The notes: generated by a model from the sequence alone, not told the origin. DNA of 64,000 nucleotides from Brachycybe producta (GCA_036925085.1 JAUPFP010000010.1:679501-743500), one strand, 5' to 3'; numbered from the stretch's first letter, positions 1 through 39,957 are shown. Numbers and translations: made by a program.

Positions 1-287
1 ACAACAAAATTAGGAAAATTAATTCTAGCAACTATGCAGATTGCCTAGCAAAATGAAAATAGCCTGTAAGTAACTGACCCTACCTACCCTTCTAGTTTCT
101 AAAACACTTTCTTGTAAAACAGAAAAAACCAAAGTTCGATTGGTGCGTTTACACTTTAAAACGATCATAAATGATTCATTTTACTCTTCTAGTTTCTTAA
201 ACTTGTTTTTGAAATGCAGAATAATCAGACATTTTATTTGATTGATCGTAACTAATATTGATAATTAAAAAGATGTTAATTACTGAC

Positions 288-2296
288 CTTCTTTGTAGAG
301 GACTTGATACAAAGTCCATGACGTCCAGGCATCGATCATTGCGTCCCAACGCCCCAACTTCGGAATGTCCGATAGCAAAACGTCACCTGGCAATCTGAAA
401 AATAACAAAAACAACAAATCAAAGTTTAATTTCATTTTAGTTCGGAAAAAAAATAAAATCACGACATCATTTAAAATTCATATTTTATAGCAGCCACGTC
501 ATCGTAAACAATTATCTTCATAAATGAAAAACGAACTTGATGGTGACGTAAACGAGTCTCTTGAGTTCTTCGTTGGCTCGTTCCTGTTCTTTTTCCAGTT
601 CTTCGTCCTCTTTCTTGACACCACCTTCCGCATCTTCTAATACGGACGGCGAAACGTAATCAGAAAGCCAACAAACGTATTGCAACTCATCCGGTTCTTC
701 CACTAGTTTATCATTAAAGCAAAATTGTAAATGTCGAATTCCTTTTTATTCTGTCTTTCAGAATTCTGTCTTTCAAATGAAGAGAAACAAGAATATGTTT
801 TAGCTGCAGAAATTCCGTGAAATAAAAGTGAGGGTTCCACCAGAAAATGAAATTTTGTAAAAAAAATTGTATAATTCGAATAGTTTCTTAAAATAATTTA
901 AATTTTAATTTAAGTAGAGATGAGACATTCGAATCCCGCGAATCTTGATGAATATTTCAGATTAGAAAAAAACTCGAAGTTTCGCGCTTTTTTCGTCATT
1001 CGAACAACGGGCTCCGTAGTCACATAAAATTGGGAAACACTAACTTAAGGGTATTTTCCTGTTTGATATCTTTCAAAATAAACTTTTTATGTCAGTTTGA
1101 AAAAGTTCAAACTTTAAGCAGACAATATTTTTTAATCTTTGTCTATAAAAAGTTTATTTTGAAAAATATTCGACATGCAAATCTTAAGTGATTCAACTAC
1201 CGTTCCAGTTTTTAATACACTTTCAATGTGTTTTTTTTTTTGCAATTTCGTTTACTCTTCTAGTTTGAAATAAATCTTGAAATTCTTTCAAAATTCGCTT
1301 CAAAAATTGTTCTTATCATTTCGTTCGTAACCGTGATCATTATCATACATTTTGTAATGATCCAACGCTTGACGTTACGTGGCTGCGGTGGAATACGTAA
1401 AAGATCGATCAAAATGATCGATCCCAGTATGAAATAATCGTTGAGATCAACGACACCAACGTCATCACTAACGACACCGCCTTCTTGTTCGTCGTTTCGG
1501 CTCATTTCTTTCGTGATTTCGTAATGTGAACAAGTGCCATGATCGGAAAACACGGGCACACTTAAGAGAGGAGTAAGTGCGGCACCGTGGTGACAAGTGG
1601 TCCACGGACAACTTCATTATACAAACTGCACATTCCGTTATTACGATACTTCTCGGAATGCTAAAAGCGACTCCGATCTCTTTAGCATAGATGCCGTTGT
1701 ATCTGAAAATTAATAAATTTCACTTTTTAAAGTGGCTGAATAGATATTTATTTTGTTTTCATCTCCTTAAGTGGCGCTCCAGGGTGTCTATTATGTTCTA
1801 AAGCCCTCTTAAGTCTTTATATTAGAAAGATTAGACCAAACTGATAATTCAACAGTCTGGTTCTTGTCGTAAAACTAAGAATTCCCAGTATATTAAGATG
1901 GTTTTAAAGTGTAAACGAGGCCTAACCACAAGCCCTTAAGTGTTCTCGTTAACCTTCAGCAACTCCAAAGTTGCTTGATCCATTTTTGATCGGATAGAGT
2001 TCTGAAGATCAAATGTAGCCTCGTAACAAGCCTCTTGGACATCCAAAGGAAGATGTCGTCCTTTGTATAAAAGACTTAGTAGATCCTCTCGTAACTGCAA
2101 ACGCACTGTAAAAGAGAGGAACTGTCACTGAATCGTAGATTGTAACATTGAGACAAACCAAGACGGCATCGTCGCATTCGATAAGAATGTTTTTCGGACG
2201 ACCACCTTTCTGATCCATCCACTTAGAGACATAAGAATTGAGTTGACGCCGATCTTCTAAGTTCGGTCTTCCGTCGCAACTCATGTAACGAGCCCA
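288..2296 (-). CDS. DNAI7: DNAI7 (CASC1)-like axonemal dynein intermediate chain, partial
   Basis: Seven consecutive exons are readable: 2155-2296, 1954-2105, 1816-1874, 1595-1702, 1349-1560, 537-702 and 288-394. Family landmarks as I remember human CASC1 are an aromatic residue plus CDG near the N-terminal conserved part (WARYMSCDGRPN), a VxLxVWxNL segment (VELSVWSNL), EIGVAFSIPRS, a DL..Y..LG..DLL..PPQP..VK.W block (VVDLNDYFILG, LLRIPPQPRNVKRW) and TIKLPGDV..RWD. The protein is an axonemal dynein-associated subunit needed for motile cilia. Exon phases chain without a break only if the 1816/1702 intron is GA-AG and the 1595/1560 intron is 25 or 34 nt long. The lysine/glutamate-rich N-terminus was not found, and the C-terminus continues beyond position 1. 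A decaying copy is the alternative, but no in-frame stop is needed to explain the reading. Family assignment is confident; exact exon edges less so. Confidence 0.83.
1561..1594 (-). other. ultrashort intron candidate (34 nt, or 25 nt)
   Basis: The exon with EIGVAFSIPRS and the exon with VPVFSDHG lie in different frames. A GTCACC...TTAAG intron of 34 nt, or a GTGCCG...TTAAG intron of 25 nt (1561-1585), puts both in one frame, with a pyrimidine-rich 3' end. A one-base indel is the alternative reading. Confidence 0.45.
1703..1815 (-). other. putative GA-AG intron in DNAI7-like gene
   Basis: The upstream exon encodes the conserved VWxNL segment and meets an in-frame TAA shortly after. No GT or GC donor keeps that segment and joins phase 2 to the next exon (A|TAC AAC). 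A donor AA|GACTTA gives ...SNIKYNGIYAKEIG..., which matches family spacing. The acceptor TTTTCAG is normal. Confidence 0.5.
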
Positions 2297-3260
2297 CTTT
2301 TTGGAAGAAAAAAAAAACGAATATCAACATGTCGAACTCTCGTTATTCTACAGTTTCAGAAGAGCAACACTAAGGAGAAATTCAAAGTGTGTTAGAAACT
2401 AGAATTGCAGCTGAATCACCTTTTTACGCCGGAGGCAACATTGCTGAAAACACGTGCTATTAGCAATGTTTTTTTAAACAAATATTAAAAATCGGCCTAT
2501 AAAATGTTATTAACTTTTGTTATCAAGATTTTGTTGATAACATTTGCTATTAACATTGCTAAAAGTCTCTTATAACATTTGCTTTTAGCGTTTGTTATTT
2601 TGTTCGATTAAAATTATCGATAATATTGTTATTAACTTTGTTAATAGCAGAAATTTTGCAACTGCTCTGAAGGCTGTTCCAGATCAAAAGATGTTGATAA
2701 CAAAATGTTACTAGCAAGTTACTTCTGTTGTCAACACTGTTAATAATATTCTAAACTCATGGATCAGTTTCCTGCCAACATCCAATACTAACATTATTTT
2801 GACAAAAACATTGTTATTAGCATTTTTTGTAAGCGACATTATTAATAATTAATAATTTTCTTGAATTTCGACCTTAAATCTCTAAAAACAACAATTCAAT
2901 GAGGTTTTTTTGGGGGGGGGGGAGGCATTTTTTTTTTACGTTTGCAATATATTACGAAAAACATTATAAAAAACAATAAATGAATCGAAACAGGGATGGT
3001 TATTCTCTCTATTGTGGATGCATAAAATTACAGCATATATACAGCAAAAATGTACAGGAGACAAATTGTGCAGGACGCTAAAACTGACTGTGTATTTACT
3101 ATTTACAGCATACGACAAAGAAAAACTTTCAGTTTGTCTGCAATCCACATAAATTATGATAATAAGCTTGAGGGGGGAGGAGTGTTTGAATGAAGGTCAC
3201 GTAAAGAAAATATGAATACACCCAGACCTCACTTTGCGTCGGTTCGGACTGTGTTATTTT

Positions 3261-3448
3261 ATAACTAGTGGGGTAACCCGTCATAAATGACGGGAGCAAA
3301 ATTCACAGGCAATTGTGCCCAGCATTAGAATTTCTTTTCCTCCGCCCTTTTATGACGTCAGACCAAGTAACAAACCAATTAGAAATTGATGACGTTCATA
3401 AAAGGGCTGAGCAAAAGAAATTCTAATGCTGGGCACAATTGCCTGTGA
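3261..3448. repeat. palindromic MITE with TGACGTCA core site (family A)
   Basis: Inverted arms begin TCACAGGCAATTGTGCCC at 3303 and close with the reverse complement ending at 3448. The centre has TGACGTCA at 3353-3360. A left extension (ACTAGTGGGGTAACCCGTC) is shared with the single-arm copy at 43061-43150. No protein is encoded. Confidence 0.8.
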
Positions 3449-3879
3449 TAAACTGTAGTTTAATTTTTGCTACTATTATCCTCTCCCCTTTTTATATTTG
3501 AAAGAGAAAATGAGTTTTTCATTTTCTCTGGTGTGCGCATGCGCGTCGTTTTTCCCTTTTTTTACTGCTTTCATTTCAATTTCAGTCACCCCTTTCACTT
3601 TTTCCCTCTCCACGTTTCTCTCTCTCTCCCTCCCTTTCTCTCTCTCCCCCCCCCCCCCCTCTACACTTTATAAACCTTTGCCCCTCTCCAATTTAATATC
3701 ATGGGGTTCTTGGATGGGTTTGATTGGGTCCCATAGTTGACCTTGAGAAAAAAAAAAAGCAGTTCATTTATTCAAATTTATATAAATTCCGACGTTACAC
3801 ACACACAGACCTGGGATAGTATATATATAATTGTGCATTTGTAAAACAATTAAAAGCACTTTTCAAGTGTAAACGGACT

Positions 3880-4290
3880 CTTCTTATTCCATCTTTAATG
3901 TGCAAAATGAAAATAAACTTTAATGTGTTTTAGAGACTAAAGTGTTAACGTTCCAAATGGTGTCTAGTTTTAAGGTGTTAAAGTAACCGTCCTTCTAATC
4001 ATTCTGTCTTTCAGGAACAATATTAAGAAGAATTGAAAGTGTGTTAGAAACTAGAAGTGTAACCCCATTACTTACGAGTAATTCTATGTCGATATCTTTT
4101 TAAATAAGCTCTTCACGTCAGCATGCATGAAAATGTCCCAACTTTAAGCAGACGATATTATTAATTTACGATTATAAAAAGTATATTTTAATTTAATTTA
4201 GCTACCCCTTTCTCTTAATTTTGCTCGTAAATGACAGAATAACCGGAGTTCGAAAATCAGATATTTCACAAACCATCTCGAATATAGGCA
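3880..4290. repeat. R1 palindromic repeat
   Basis: It carries AGTGTGTTAGAAACTAGAAG, the CATGAAAATGTCCCAACTTT centre, TATAAAAAGTATATTTTAAT and the tail TTCGAAAATCAGATATTTCA. It lies upstream of the recognised DNAI7-like exons. Confidence 0.8.
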
Positions 4291-4580
4291 CATTTTATAT
4301 ATCTTGATTACTTTTGGGGTCTTTACACGAGACTTCGCCATGGTGCCACCAGTTGTTTTGCTCCACACAGTCGTGAAAAATACCGGCAAAAAACAACCGC
4401 TTCTCTGTTGAGAGAAGCAACAAACACCAGTACGGAAAACCGGTTGTCCTGATTGTACACTCATTCATAGTTAGGGTTATTCTTTCGATTAGCAGTCGCT
4501 TAGCAAGTTAGCCTGTATGCAAGAGATTGTATAGCTTTTCGCCTAATTATCGTTAGGCGCCGTCGGTAACCTATATCAAA

Positions 4581-4735
4581 CAGGTATAGTTAGAAATAGG
4601 TGAAAACTTCAGTTGTCTGACGTTGAAAAGGGCGGAGCATGTGAAATCAGACTTCTTAACCAGCCAATTAGAAGTTGCCAGTCGTCATAACAAGGGCAGA
4701 GCCAACTGAAGTTTTCCCCTATTTCTAACTGCCTG
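4581..4735. repeat. palindromic MITE (family A relative)
   Basis: The outer arm starts CAGGTATAGTTAGAAATAGG, and the other end ends CCTATTTCTAACTGCCTG, its imperfect complement. Inside are the GGGCGGAGC and AATTAGAAGTTGCC segments shared with the elements at 17.5 and 31.6 kb. Confidence 0.75.
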
Positions 4736-4828
4736 TCCTATATCACAGTTTAGATTAAGAGGCCAACGCCATAAGCCTATACGTGGCTGTTTATCTCAAA
4801 CACAGACATAGCCTCCTATTCAGATAGA

Positions 4829-4996
4829 CAGGGCCGGATTGGCCATTGGGCTAATCGTGTAGAATATTTTTTAACAACTGTAATTACTGTAAATCGACAA
4901 TTGTTTGCAAATGGAGCACATTATCGCCACAGTTGTCTAACTCCTAATGATGTAAAAATAACTGAAAGGGCCCCCATGTAGGCTGATCCGGCCCTG
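4829..4996. mobile_element. hAT-like MITE, degraded target duplication
   Basis: The terminal inverted repeats are CAGGGCCGGATTGGCC at the left and GGCTGATCCGGCCCTG at the right. The 8 bp flanks (CAGATAGA and GAGAGAGA) agree at six positions, as expected of an old 8-bp duplication. The interior is non-coding and AT-rich. Confidence 0.65.
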
Positions 4997-7163
4997 GAGA
5001 GAGAGGCTATGGCACAGAATAAGGAGAATACCCCACAGAAGGGAAATACCGCTATTAACTTGTGACAGATTATTTTCTGCGCATGTGCACAAGTTTATAT
5101 AGATTTCTATGATAAAGTATATTTTCTAATCCTTTCCAAAATGGCAATCAAATCCTTTTCTTAATGGCGGCTCCATTAGAAGCGGCTTCGTTAACCGATT
5201 CCAACATTATGGATTTCTGTCAAAAAGTGTCCCCCCCCCAACAAGAGTTTTCCATCTGTTCTTCTCCTTATTCTGTGTCGAAATAATCGGACCTACCATA
5301 GTTTAGCAAGATAAATTACGGCAATAATTGCATTCTTGAAAGATCTATTAAACTATAACTGACAAATAATCGACAAAAATACATTTTCTTTCTAAATCTG
5401 TGTTACTTCAAATGATTAAACGTCTAGAAAATAAAAATGTTCATACCTCAGAATATCAGACCCTCATAGTTCACACAAGGCCATCAACAAAAAAAAACCA
5501 CACAAGGCAACGTAATAATGAAAAGTGGCCGATCATGCAATGATCATCTGCCGACAGAAGAACACGCGAACTCTTGGCTTCATCCGTTACGAAATACGTT
5601 AAAAGTCCGGACCCACGCAGTCTCACGGAGACCAAAACCACACGACCAAACAGGTCGCTTACCGCCAAAAACCTAAACATGGCGGTCGTTGTCCAATCAA
5701 AAAGCTAATTTACCATCACGTGATTTAAACAAACCAATGAAACCCTGAATTCAATGACGAATGAAGACGGAAGTTGAAGAAAACCAACATGTTGGCTAAT
5801 TTTTTTTATAAAGAAAAACTAATTAACTTTTTATAGCGTTGAAATCAGGTTTCTCTGCACAGATATATCGCTCCCAAGCTCCTCTAAAAATATTAAAATT
5901 TAATTCTACACTCATTTTTAGCACAGAAACTAACGTTTTCATGTTAAATCTTATTTGTTACAAACTTCATTAATTTGTAATCAAAAGTATGAAACGTTTG
6001 GCTGCTCTTTTTATATTGTAGATACATCATACTGTACAAGACGGACGTTTCATCGCATTTTAATGTCACACGTACTTTCCTTGACATCTCAACTATAGTA
6101 TAACACAATTAGTTTGAAGTTCAGTTTCTTTATTGTGAATTTTGATCGAAATTTATTGAATTTTCATTGATTAGTGGTATGCCATTCAACAAGATGGCTC
6201 CTGTCTGTGGCTCAATAAGAATTTTTAAAATTTAACCGGTATTTCATGTCCCCCATCTGAAAGCCAGCCTGGGGGTGCATTGTCCCTGCTTTCACTCTTA
6301 CCAACCCTTCTCTTGAGGTTGAGGACTAAGTGTTTACCAAAATTTGTTGGGTGAAGATCATGGCTACCCCTCGGAGTGTGGTCACTTGAATAGGGATACA
6401 CTACATAGGTCTACACGGGCCCAAGCCTATAAAGTACCGTGCTCCGAGAAGTTCGTGGTACATTCGTCTTCACACAACAGCTAAGTTCAAGCACTTAATG
6501 GGCCCAGGGACATCACACTTCTTTTGTTTGTAACAATTCACTTTGTAATTCAGTTTATTGGACAAAGTGAATAGTGTTTGCATTAAGAAACAACATCGTC
6601 TCTAAGTCTCAGCAAAATTGCGAAAACACAGGAAATAGAAGTAGAACGAACCACAGCGGCAGCACACAGAATTCGATGGTAGCCATCTCTTTCTGAGGGA
6701 ATTCATCACCTTCGGAAGGCGCACTATCATCAAGCCACAAGAAATTGCGAAAAACATTGATATCCTGGAATTCTTGGATTGAGAAAATGTCTCATTATTA
6801 GATATATTGTATGTGAAACCATCTCTAAAAGGTTAGAAAAGACCTTGAGAGCCCAACAGGCCTCAGATGTCACATTACACCATGAGTCCAATTATAACTA
6901 TAGCAAACAACGGGAAGAAAACTGTGGTTACATAAACTCCAGGTTAAAAAAGCCCGCGACTTTCTGCCATGGAAAAGTCTTTCAAAAATCGCTTGTGTGT
7001 TCCAGCCTTTAATCACCATCAGTAGCAACAAGGAAATTTCAATTTTGCTAAAAAAAAATTCAAAGGACAGTCTTCTTCACACAGTATTAAATGATCACAC
7101 TAAAAAAATTCAAACATGCATTAATTATTAATCAAATTTAAATTTAAATTAAATAAAATCCAT
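4997..7163. other. intergenic, unclassified
   Basis: No gene was recognised. The part from about 6230 to 6760 has more G+C than its surroundings (GGGCCCAAGCC, GGGCCCAGGG) and looks like old mobile DNA of unknown class. The rest is AT-rich without clear structure. Confidence 0.5.
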
Positions 7164-7924
7164 TTAAGAGGGTGTTTGGTAAAAAACAAGACATGCATAT
7201 TTTTGACGGTTGTGGACTGTGTCGACTTTGAAGTGTAGGTGAGGCTCCGCAGCTGACAAAGAAAAAGATTCGTCATAGAGACTGTTGAGTGAGGGTTGTT
7301 CTATTTCCAAACAGGAGGAGTGCACGTTGGTCTTTTTAAAAAAAGGGAGGAGCGCACGAATTGCCAGCGCGCCAATTCGTGGCTGAAAACAGGCCGATTG
7401 GTTTTTTTTTCTAGAATTCTTATGATAGTTCTGGTATGTAAACTGCTCCTCCTGATCAATGATAATCGATTTTGAAAACTGTTTTCAATACTTCAATAAT
7501 ACGAAATACAAATAAAAGAAATTTTTTAAATCAAAACAGCTTAGAAATAAACTTTTTATCGATCGTTTTATTTTGATTTATTTGCATTGAAAATACATGG
7601 GACATTTATTTAACAATCAATAAAAACGTTATTTATGAATTTTTTTTAATCAAAATCGTTTCATATTGATTTCGTATCATTGAAGTATTGGAAACAGTTT
7701 TCAAAATCGATTATCACTGATCAGGAGGAGCAGTTAACGTACCAGAACTATCAAACGAATTCTAGAAAAAACAACCAATCGGCGAGTTTTTCATATTTTC
7801 ATTGAGAAGCAAGGAGTCATAGAGATAGTGCTTTCCACCTGTATAAACTACTTACACCGCCTACAGGCAAAATAATCGACTCGTCGCATATGCATGTCTT
7901 CTTTTTTACCAAACACCCTCTTAA
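7164..7924. mobile_element. 761-bp fold-back element with TTAAGAGGGTG termini
   Basis: The ends are TTAAGAGGGTGTTTGGT and its exact complement ACCAAACACCCTCTTAA. The inner arms also pair: AATCGATTTTGAAAACTG near 7470 matches CAGTTTTCAAAATCGATT near 7697, and CTCCTGATCA-type blocks flank both. The terminal TTAA may be a TTAA target duplication. No open frame of note is present, so it is non-autonomous. Confidence 0.8.
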
Positions 7925-8325
7925 TAATAGTGAAAATTAATTAATATTAATTATTTATCAATTTTCACAATTGATAACCCATAACACAATTTTGATACCA
8001 TTTGACGTTTTCTCCATGAGGCACACCTGTAAAAATGTAATCTGACACATGCTAGTTTTTAATGCAAAATTCTATTAATTAGTATGCTCGTAATAACTGA
8101 CCATGGAACACAAAACTTTCAGTATAATCTTTTACCATTCAAGTTTTGAAAACAACTTGAATTTGTTCATAATGATGTTTCTAAAAAATGTTCGCTTGAT
8201 GATTTTGCGTCGAAATTTTACAAAAACGTCGTCTATGGAGCATAGCATTAGCCACTGCAGTAGTGCCATCAGGTGGGACAAAAGCAAACTTAATATTTAT
8301 AAAGCCACCTTAATTTCTTTATGAA

Positions 8326-8684
8326 ATTTGGTACTTGTAATTGCAATTATTTTTTTTTCCCGGATGTAATTGGTAATCGTAAATAGATACTTTTAAAAGT
8401 AATTTGCCCCAATGCTGATACTTTGAATCCGACTAATTTACTTCACCAGTGTTAAAACGGTCATTGAACTCAAAAAGATGGTACAGTAAAGGTATGGTAA
8501 AGATGGATAAATGATGGATGGTAAAGATGGATTTGGTACTTGTAATTGCAATTAGTTTTTTTTCCCGGATGTAATTGGTAATCGTAAATAGATACTTTTA
8601 AAAGTAATTTGCCCCAATGCTGATACTTTGAATCCGACTAATTTACTTCACCAGTGTTAAAACGGTCATTGAACTCAAAAAGAT
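8326..8684. repeat. tandem duplication of a 154-bp unit
   Basis: Unit 8326-8479 is repeated at 8531-8684 with almost no change. Both begin ATTTGGTACTTGTAATTGCA and end ACTCAAAAAGAT. The 51-bp spacer is built from GGTAAAGATGGAT-like short repeats, suggesting replication slippage. Confidence 0.9.
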
Positions 8685-8689
8685 CAATT

Positions 8690-10442
8690 TTTTTTAAATA
8701 ACATGCCATTTTTCAGGACCATCTTCCATCTTTAATAATTGTATTCCATATGTTCTACAGAGAGTGAGGTATATTCATGACATTTCTAAACAGCGTTTGG
8801 TTGCTAAAGCGATTGGAGTAACTTTAAAACCAGTGTATTTGAACACGCAAAACGGGACGTGCAACTCCAGAGTGTCTAGGCTCTTAAGAGTTTTAGTTTA
8901 TTTTGAATCACTCCTTTTCATGTGTGCCTCATGATTCCAAAATCTGGCCCTCCATTCTGTTAAAATGACAATGCTTGGGTGAAAATCAGTGGTGAGTCTG
9001 GATTTCGCAAATCAAATGAAAGTACAAAAAATGTTTCATAAAAATAATTTTAAGAAAATTTAGAAAAGGGGAGGGGGGGGGGGGGGGGGGGGGGGGGGTT
9101 TGGCGCAAAAACATTTTGCAGAGAGGCGCCAATAGAGAAAGCTTAGTCACTGGGAATGCTTATTTAGAATCTATCCAATACCCCCTTTTTAATTTGTGTT
9201 CTATTTAATTCCTATACACGAAATAATAAATAAACACAGTGATGCCATGTAAGAAACAAATGCAATGCACATTTTATAACTTATTTTTCTTGTGAAGAAT
9301 AGCGGGATAAGACAAGAAGAAACAGCAATGCAAAAAAAAAAAAAATAGTAAAAGCCTCGATTACTGTACATGATAGAATCAAAACTAAAATTTCCAGGAC
9401 AGTCTCTTTAAGGTGTTTAGACGCCAAAAAAAAAAAACACGGCTAGCCTACTGTCGAAAGGAGAACATTACATGCAATGTGGCTCAAGAGAGAGAGAGAG
9501 AGAATACAACTAAACTTTTTTTTACAAACACAGTTAACCTAAAAATGCAATATAATTCTGCATTGTTGTCCACCATAGCAACGTTTAATATGTAAGTTGT
9601 AGTTGGTGATTTGCACACACACACACACACACACGCACATCTACATATATTTATATGAATATATTGCAATTTTGCAAAAAAATAAACCGCCATACTCGGT
9701 AAAACCCACAACTAAGGTTGTCAGAAGGGGGGAGTAGTAGTAGTACTAGTAGTAGGTAGTAAATCACGCAACTCAATTCAAATGGGGAGAAAAATTGCAT
9801 GAAAAAAAGAGGAGGTCTAAAGAAATGATTCTCGAAATTGAACATTCGATTGCAGATAAAAGACTGGCACGGACTGGAACTTGTCTTTAGATTATTATTA
9901 TTATTACCATCAAAGCGTGACACGAACTTTCTTTTCAATTAATTAGGAGTAAGTAGCTGTAGCAGCAGCAGCAGCATTACAGTAAAAGTAAAAGAGGAAG
10001 ATTGGCCACAATACACAATGCCGAAGAAGGAGAGAGTATATCATTACATTGTCTTCCCTTTTTTATCACAATACGTTCATTCACACAAGTTGTTTTTGCA
10101 CCACTTTTTGACCAGTCACCAAAATTCTATTATAAAAGAATATTTCTACTAGTTACAAATTCCCAATTCGCCGCAGTGTCAGAAAATTCCTACAAAAAAA
10201 ATCATAACCCAGGCCAAACGATGATGACGACGATCTCTCTCTCTCTTTCCAAAGTACTATACAATGGCCATGGGAGGGTCATTATTTTTCCCCCCAAACC
10301 CGGAATTTCACTTAAGATTAACGACGCACAAAAAAAAACAGCAAATGTTCAGTCACTGCTTGTTTTTTTTTTTTTTTGCAATTAATGTTCTCGGCATATA
10401 AACAACACCCTCTCTATATGGATCTCTATCTATCTACATTTT
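8690..10442. other. MARK 3' flank and possible 3'UTR, low complexity
   Basis: An R2 repeat copy lies at about 8700-8895, a 26-nt G run at 9073-9098, CA repeats near 9615, TAG repeats near 9735 and TTA repeats near 9893. No gene is supported. The MARK 3'UTR must lie here, but its end was not located. Confidence 0.5.
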
Positions 10443-33902
<23,460 letters not shown>

Positions 33903-35205
33903 GTTGGCACTTCTTTTTTACTTTCTAGCACTTCCAGTTCGCACTTTAGCTCCACTTGAAATAAAAGAGTCCTAGATTACGAAGAAAGAGAAGCGACAGT
34001 TTAGATGTTGAACAATGTTCTATGAAAAAGAGAGAAGAAAAAAAAAAGTGCAACCAAAAAAAAAAGAGAAGCGTCGCTTTTTCTATAAATCTCTCTCTCT
34101 TTCTCTTTTTAGCCTCTTCTCTCAATGCCGCTGCTGCTACGTCTAAAGGCTTAATTATAGGCCACGATAACACGTCAATAGGGACGGAGACCGCTCAATT
34201 TTTCCCTCACTCTCTCAGTACGGTTACACGAATCTAACGTCCAATGGCGATAACACCATCAGTCCGCGTAAGGACGTCCGGTAGTCCTATACATTACACG
34301 TCCAACAACATCCATAGAAACCGAAATTAAATCTTCTACACAAAAACATCCAACAAAAATGGCCGACTCTCTCTTCTTCTTCATCGACGTCCCGAAAAGA
34401 ACGACAGTGTTGCCAGTTATTAAGTTAAACCACACACTCAACCATTAAAAGTCGACTTTTTTATCGATTTTAATTATTATTTGTCTTGTCATTATCCTCG
34501 TACTACGAATAATATAATTTCTAGACTAGCAATATAAGTTTGAAGTTTCAATAAAATATGCAAACAATTATTTTATCTGAAATATGTGTAAGAACAGCTG
34601 ACACCACTGTCAATAAATTGATTCAACCTTCATCTTCCTTCGAGCAATAATCGCCTCGTCCATTAATAAATAACCATTTGATTGGTCGACTGCGACCATA
34701 GTGAAGAGTGAAGTGGGCCGACATTATATAAAATCATGTACGGGATTTTCAACTTCACAAGTCGTTTGTGATTCACAGCAAGGCCTACGAGATTTACTTC
34801 TAATGTCGCCCCCTTGGTTTTTTTTTGGTAGAGTTATATACACATCGATATTTTATATCGATTGGTCAAGATAAATTTATAAAGGAGAACAACTCTATGT
34901 TAAAAAAACGCAAAAAGTGAGCGAAGAATCGTCTGCATTTTGAAGCCAGACAGAAGACATCTTGCTTTAGTTACACTACGTTTCAGTATTGTAACTGAAG
35001 CTCTAAGTACAGTTTGCGCCATCTATTGGTAACACTTAGATTTAGCACGAACTGCTCCCCAGGAAGAGCTCGTAGTTGAGTTACCTCTTTGTATAATTAT
35101 ATTGGGAATGACTATTGACTTTCTTAATTTTCGTATTAGTTCTTCTTCTGTTATTTGCTGGAAAATATTATTTAGTTGTCAAATTCTTAATTTTCGGTCT
35201 TGAAA
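33903..35205. promoter_or_regulatory. shared head-to-head interval of MARK and PSMC5
   Basis: About 1.3 kb separates the MARK start ATG from the PSMC5 start ATG, so both promoters must lie here or overlap it. No TATA box can be assigned. A CGCCATCTATTGG motif resembling an animal CTCF core is at 35017-35029, about 190 bp before the PSMC5 ATG. Confidence 0.45.
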
Positions 35206-37217
<2,012 letters not shown>

Positions 37218-37479
37218 AAAAATATTACTGCTCTATTTGCTAATGGTTTACGATTTAAAATTAAAAGATTTGCATTGAAGTGTTGAAATCTCAAATGAAA
37301 TGAATAAAAACGTCTTTTTTCTCTCTCTGAATTGAGTTTCTTATTTTAACCAATTAATTAAAGAGTTAGTTATTCCTACACATTAGATTTTAACATGGAA
37401 AATAGGTTCGACATATAAAACTAGATTCATGTACGATCCATTTAAACAATATCGGGACAAGATTGCGAAATCTTTCCCC

Positions 37480-39802
<2,323 letters not shown>

Positions 39803-39957
39803 TTTAACAAGAATGATTTTATGAAATCGCTACGCTTATAAACATATAAATAGCATATTTCCCTTGCAGAAACAGAGAATCAGAACAGATGAGAATGACG
39901 ACAGAGAAAGAAGGAAGGTCAATGGAGAAGCCAGCCAGGAGAAGAACGCAACAAACA

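Larger units (their letters stand above)
2297..4800. other. intergenic or upstream DNAI7 region, repeats only
   Basis: No coding exon could be supported. The stretch holds TAACA-rich low-complexity DNA (about 2440-2860), R1 fragments (about 2350-2410 and 3880-4290), a fold-back MITE, a C-run (about 3646-3659) and a CT-rich tract (about 3480-3660). A short ATG segment on the minus strand near 4341 (MAKSRVKTPK followed by GTAATC) could be a first exon of the DNAI7-like gene, but nothing links it to the other exons. Confidence 0.6.

Noticed and set aside
3467-3740. Two plus-strand frames rich in Phe, Ser, Leu and Pro
   Set aside because: They are translations of a CT-rich tract and a C run.
4198-4464. 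First exon of the DNAI7-like gene (MAKSRVKTPK)
   Set aside because: Most of the frame is R1 tail sequence. The short start could be real, but no K/E-rich exon connects it to 2296.
10002-10385. Plus-strand 127-residue frame
   Set aside because: Low-complexity composition in the MARK 3' flank, with no recognisable domain or splice partner.
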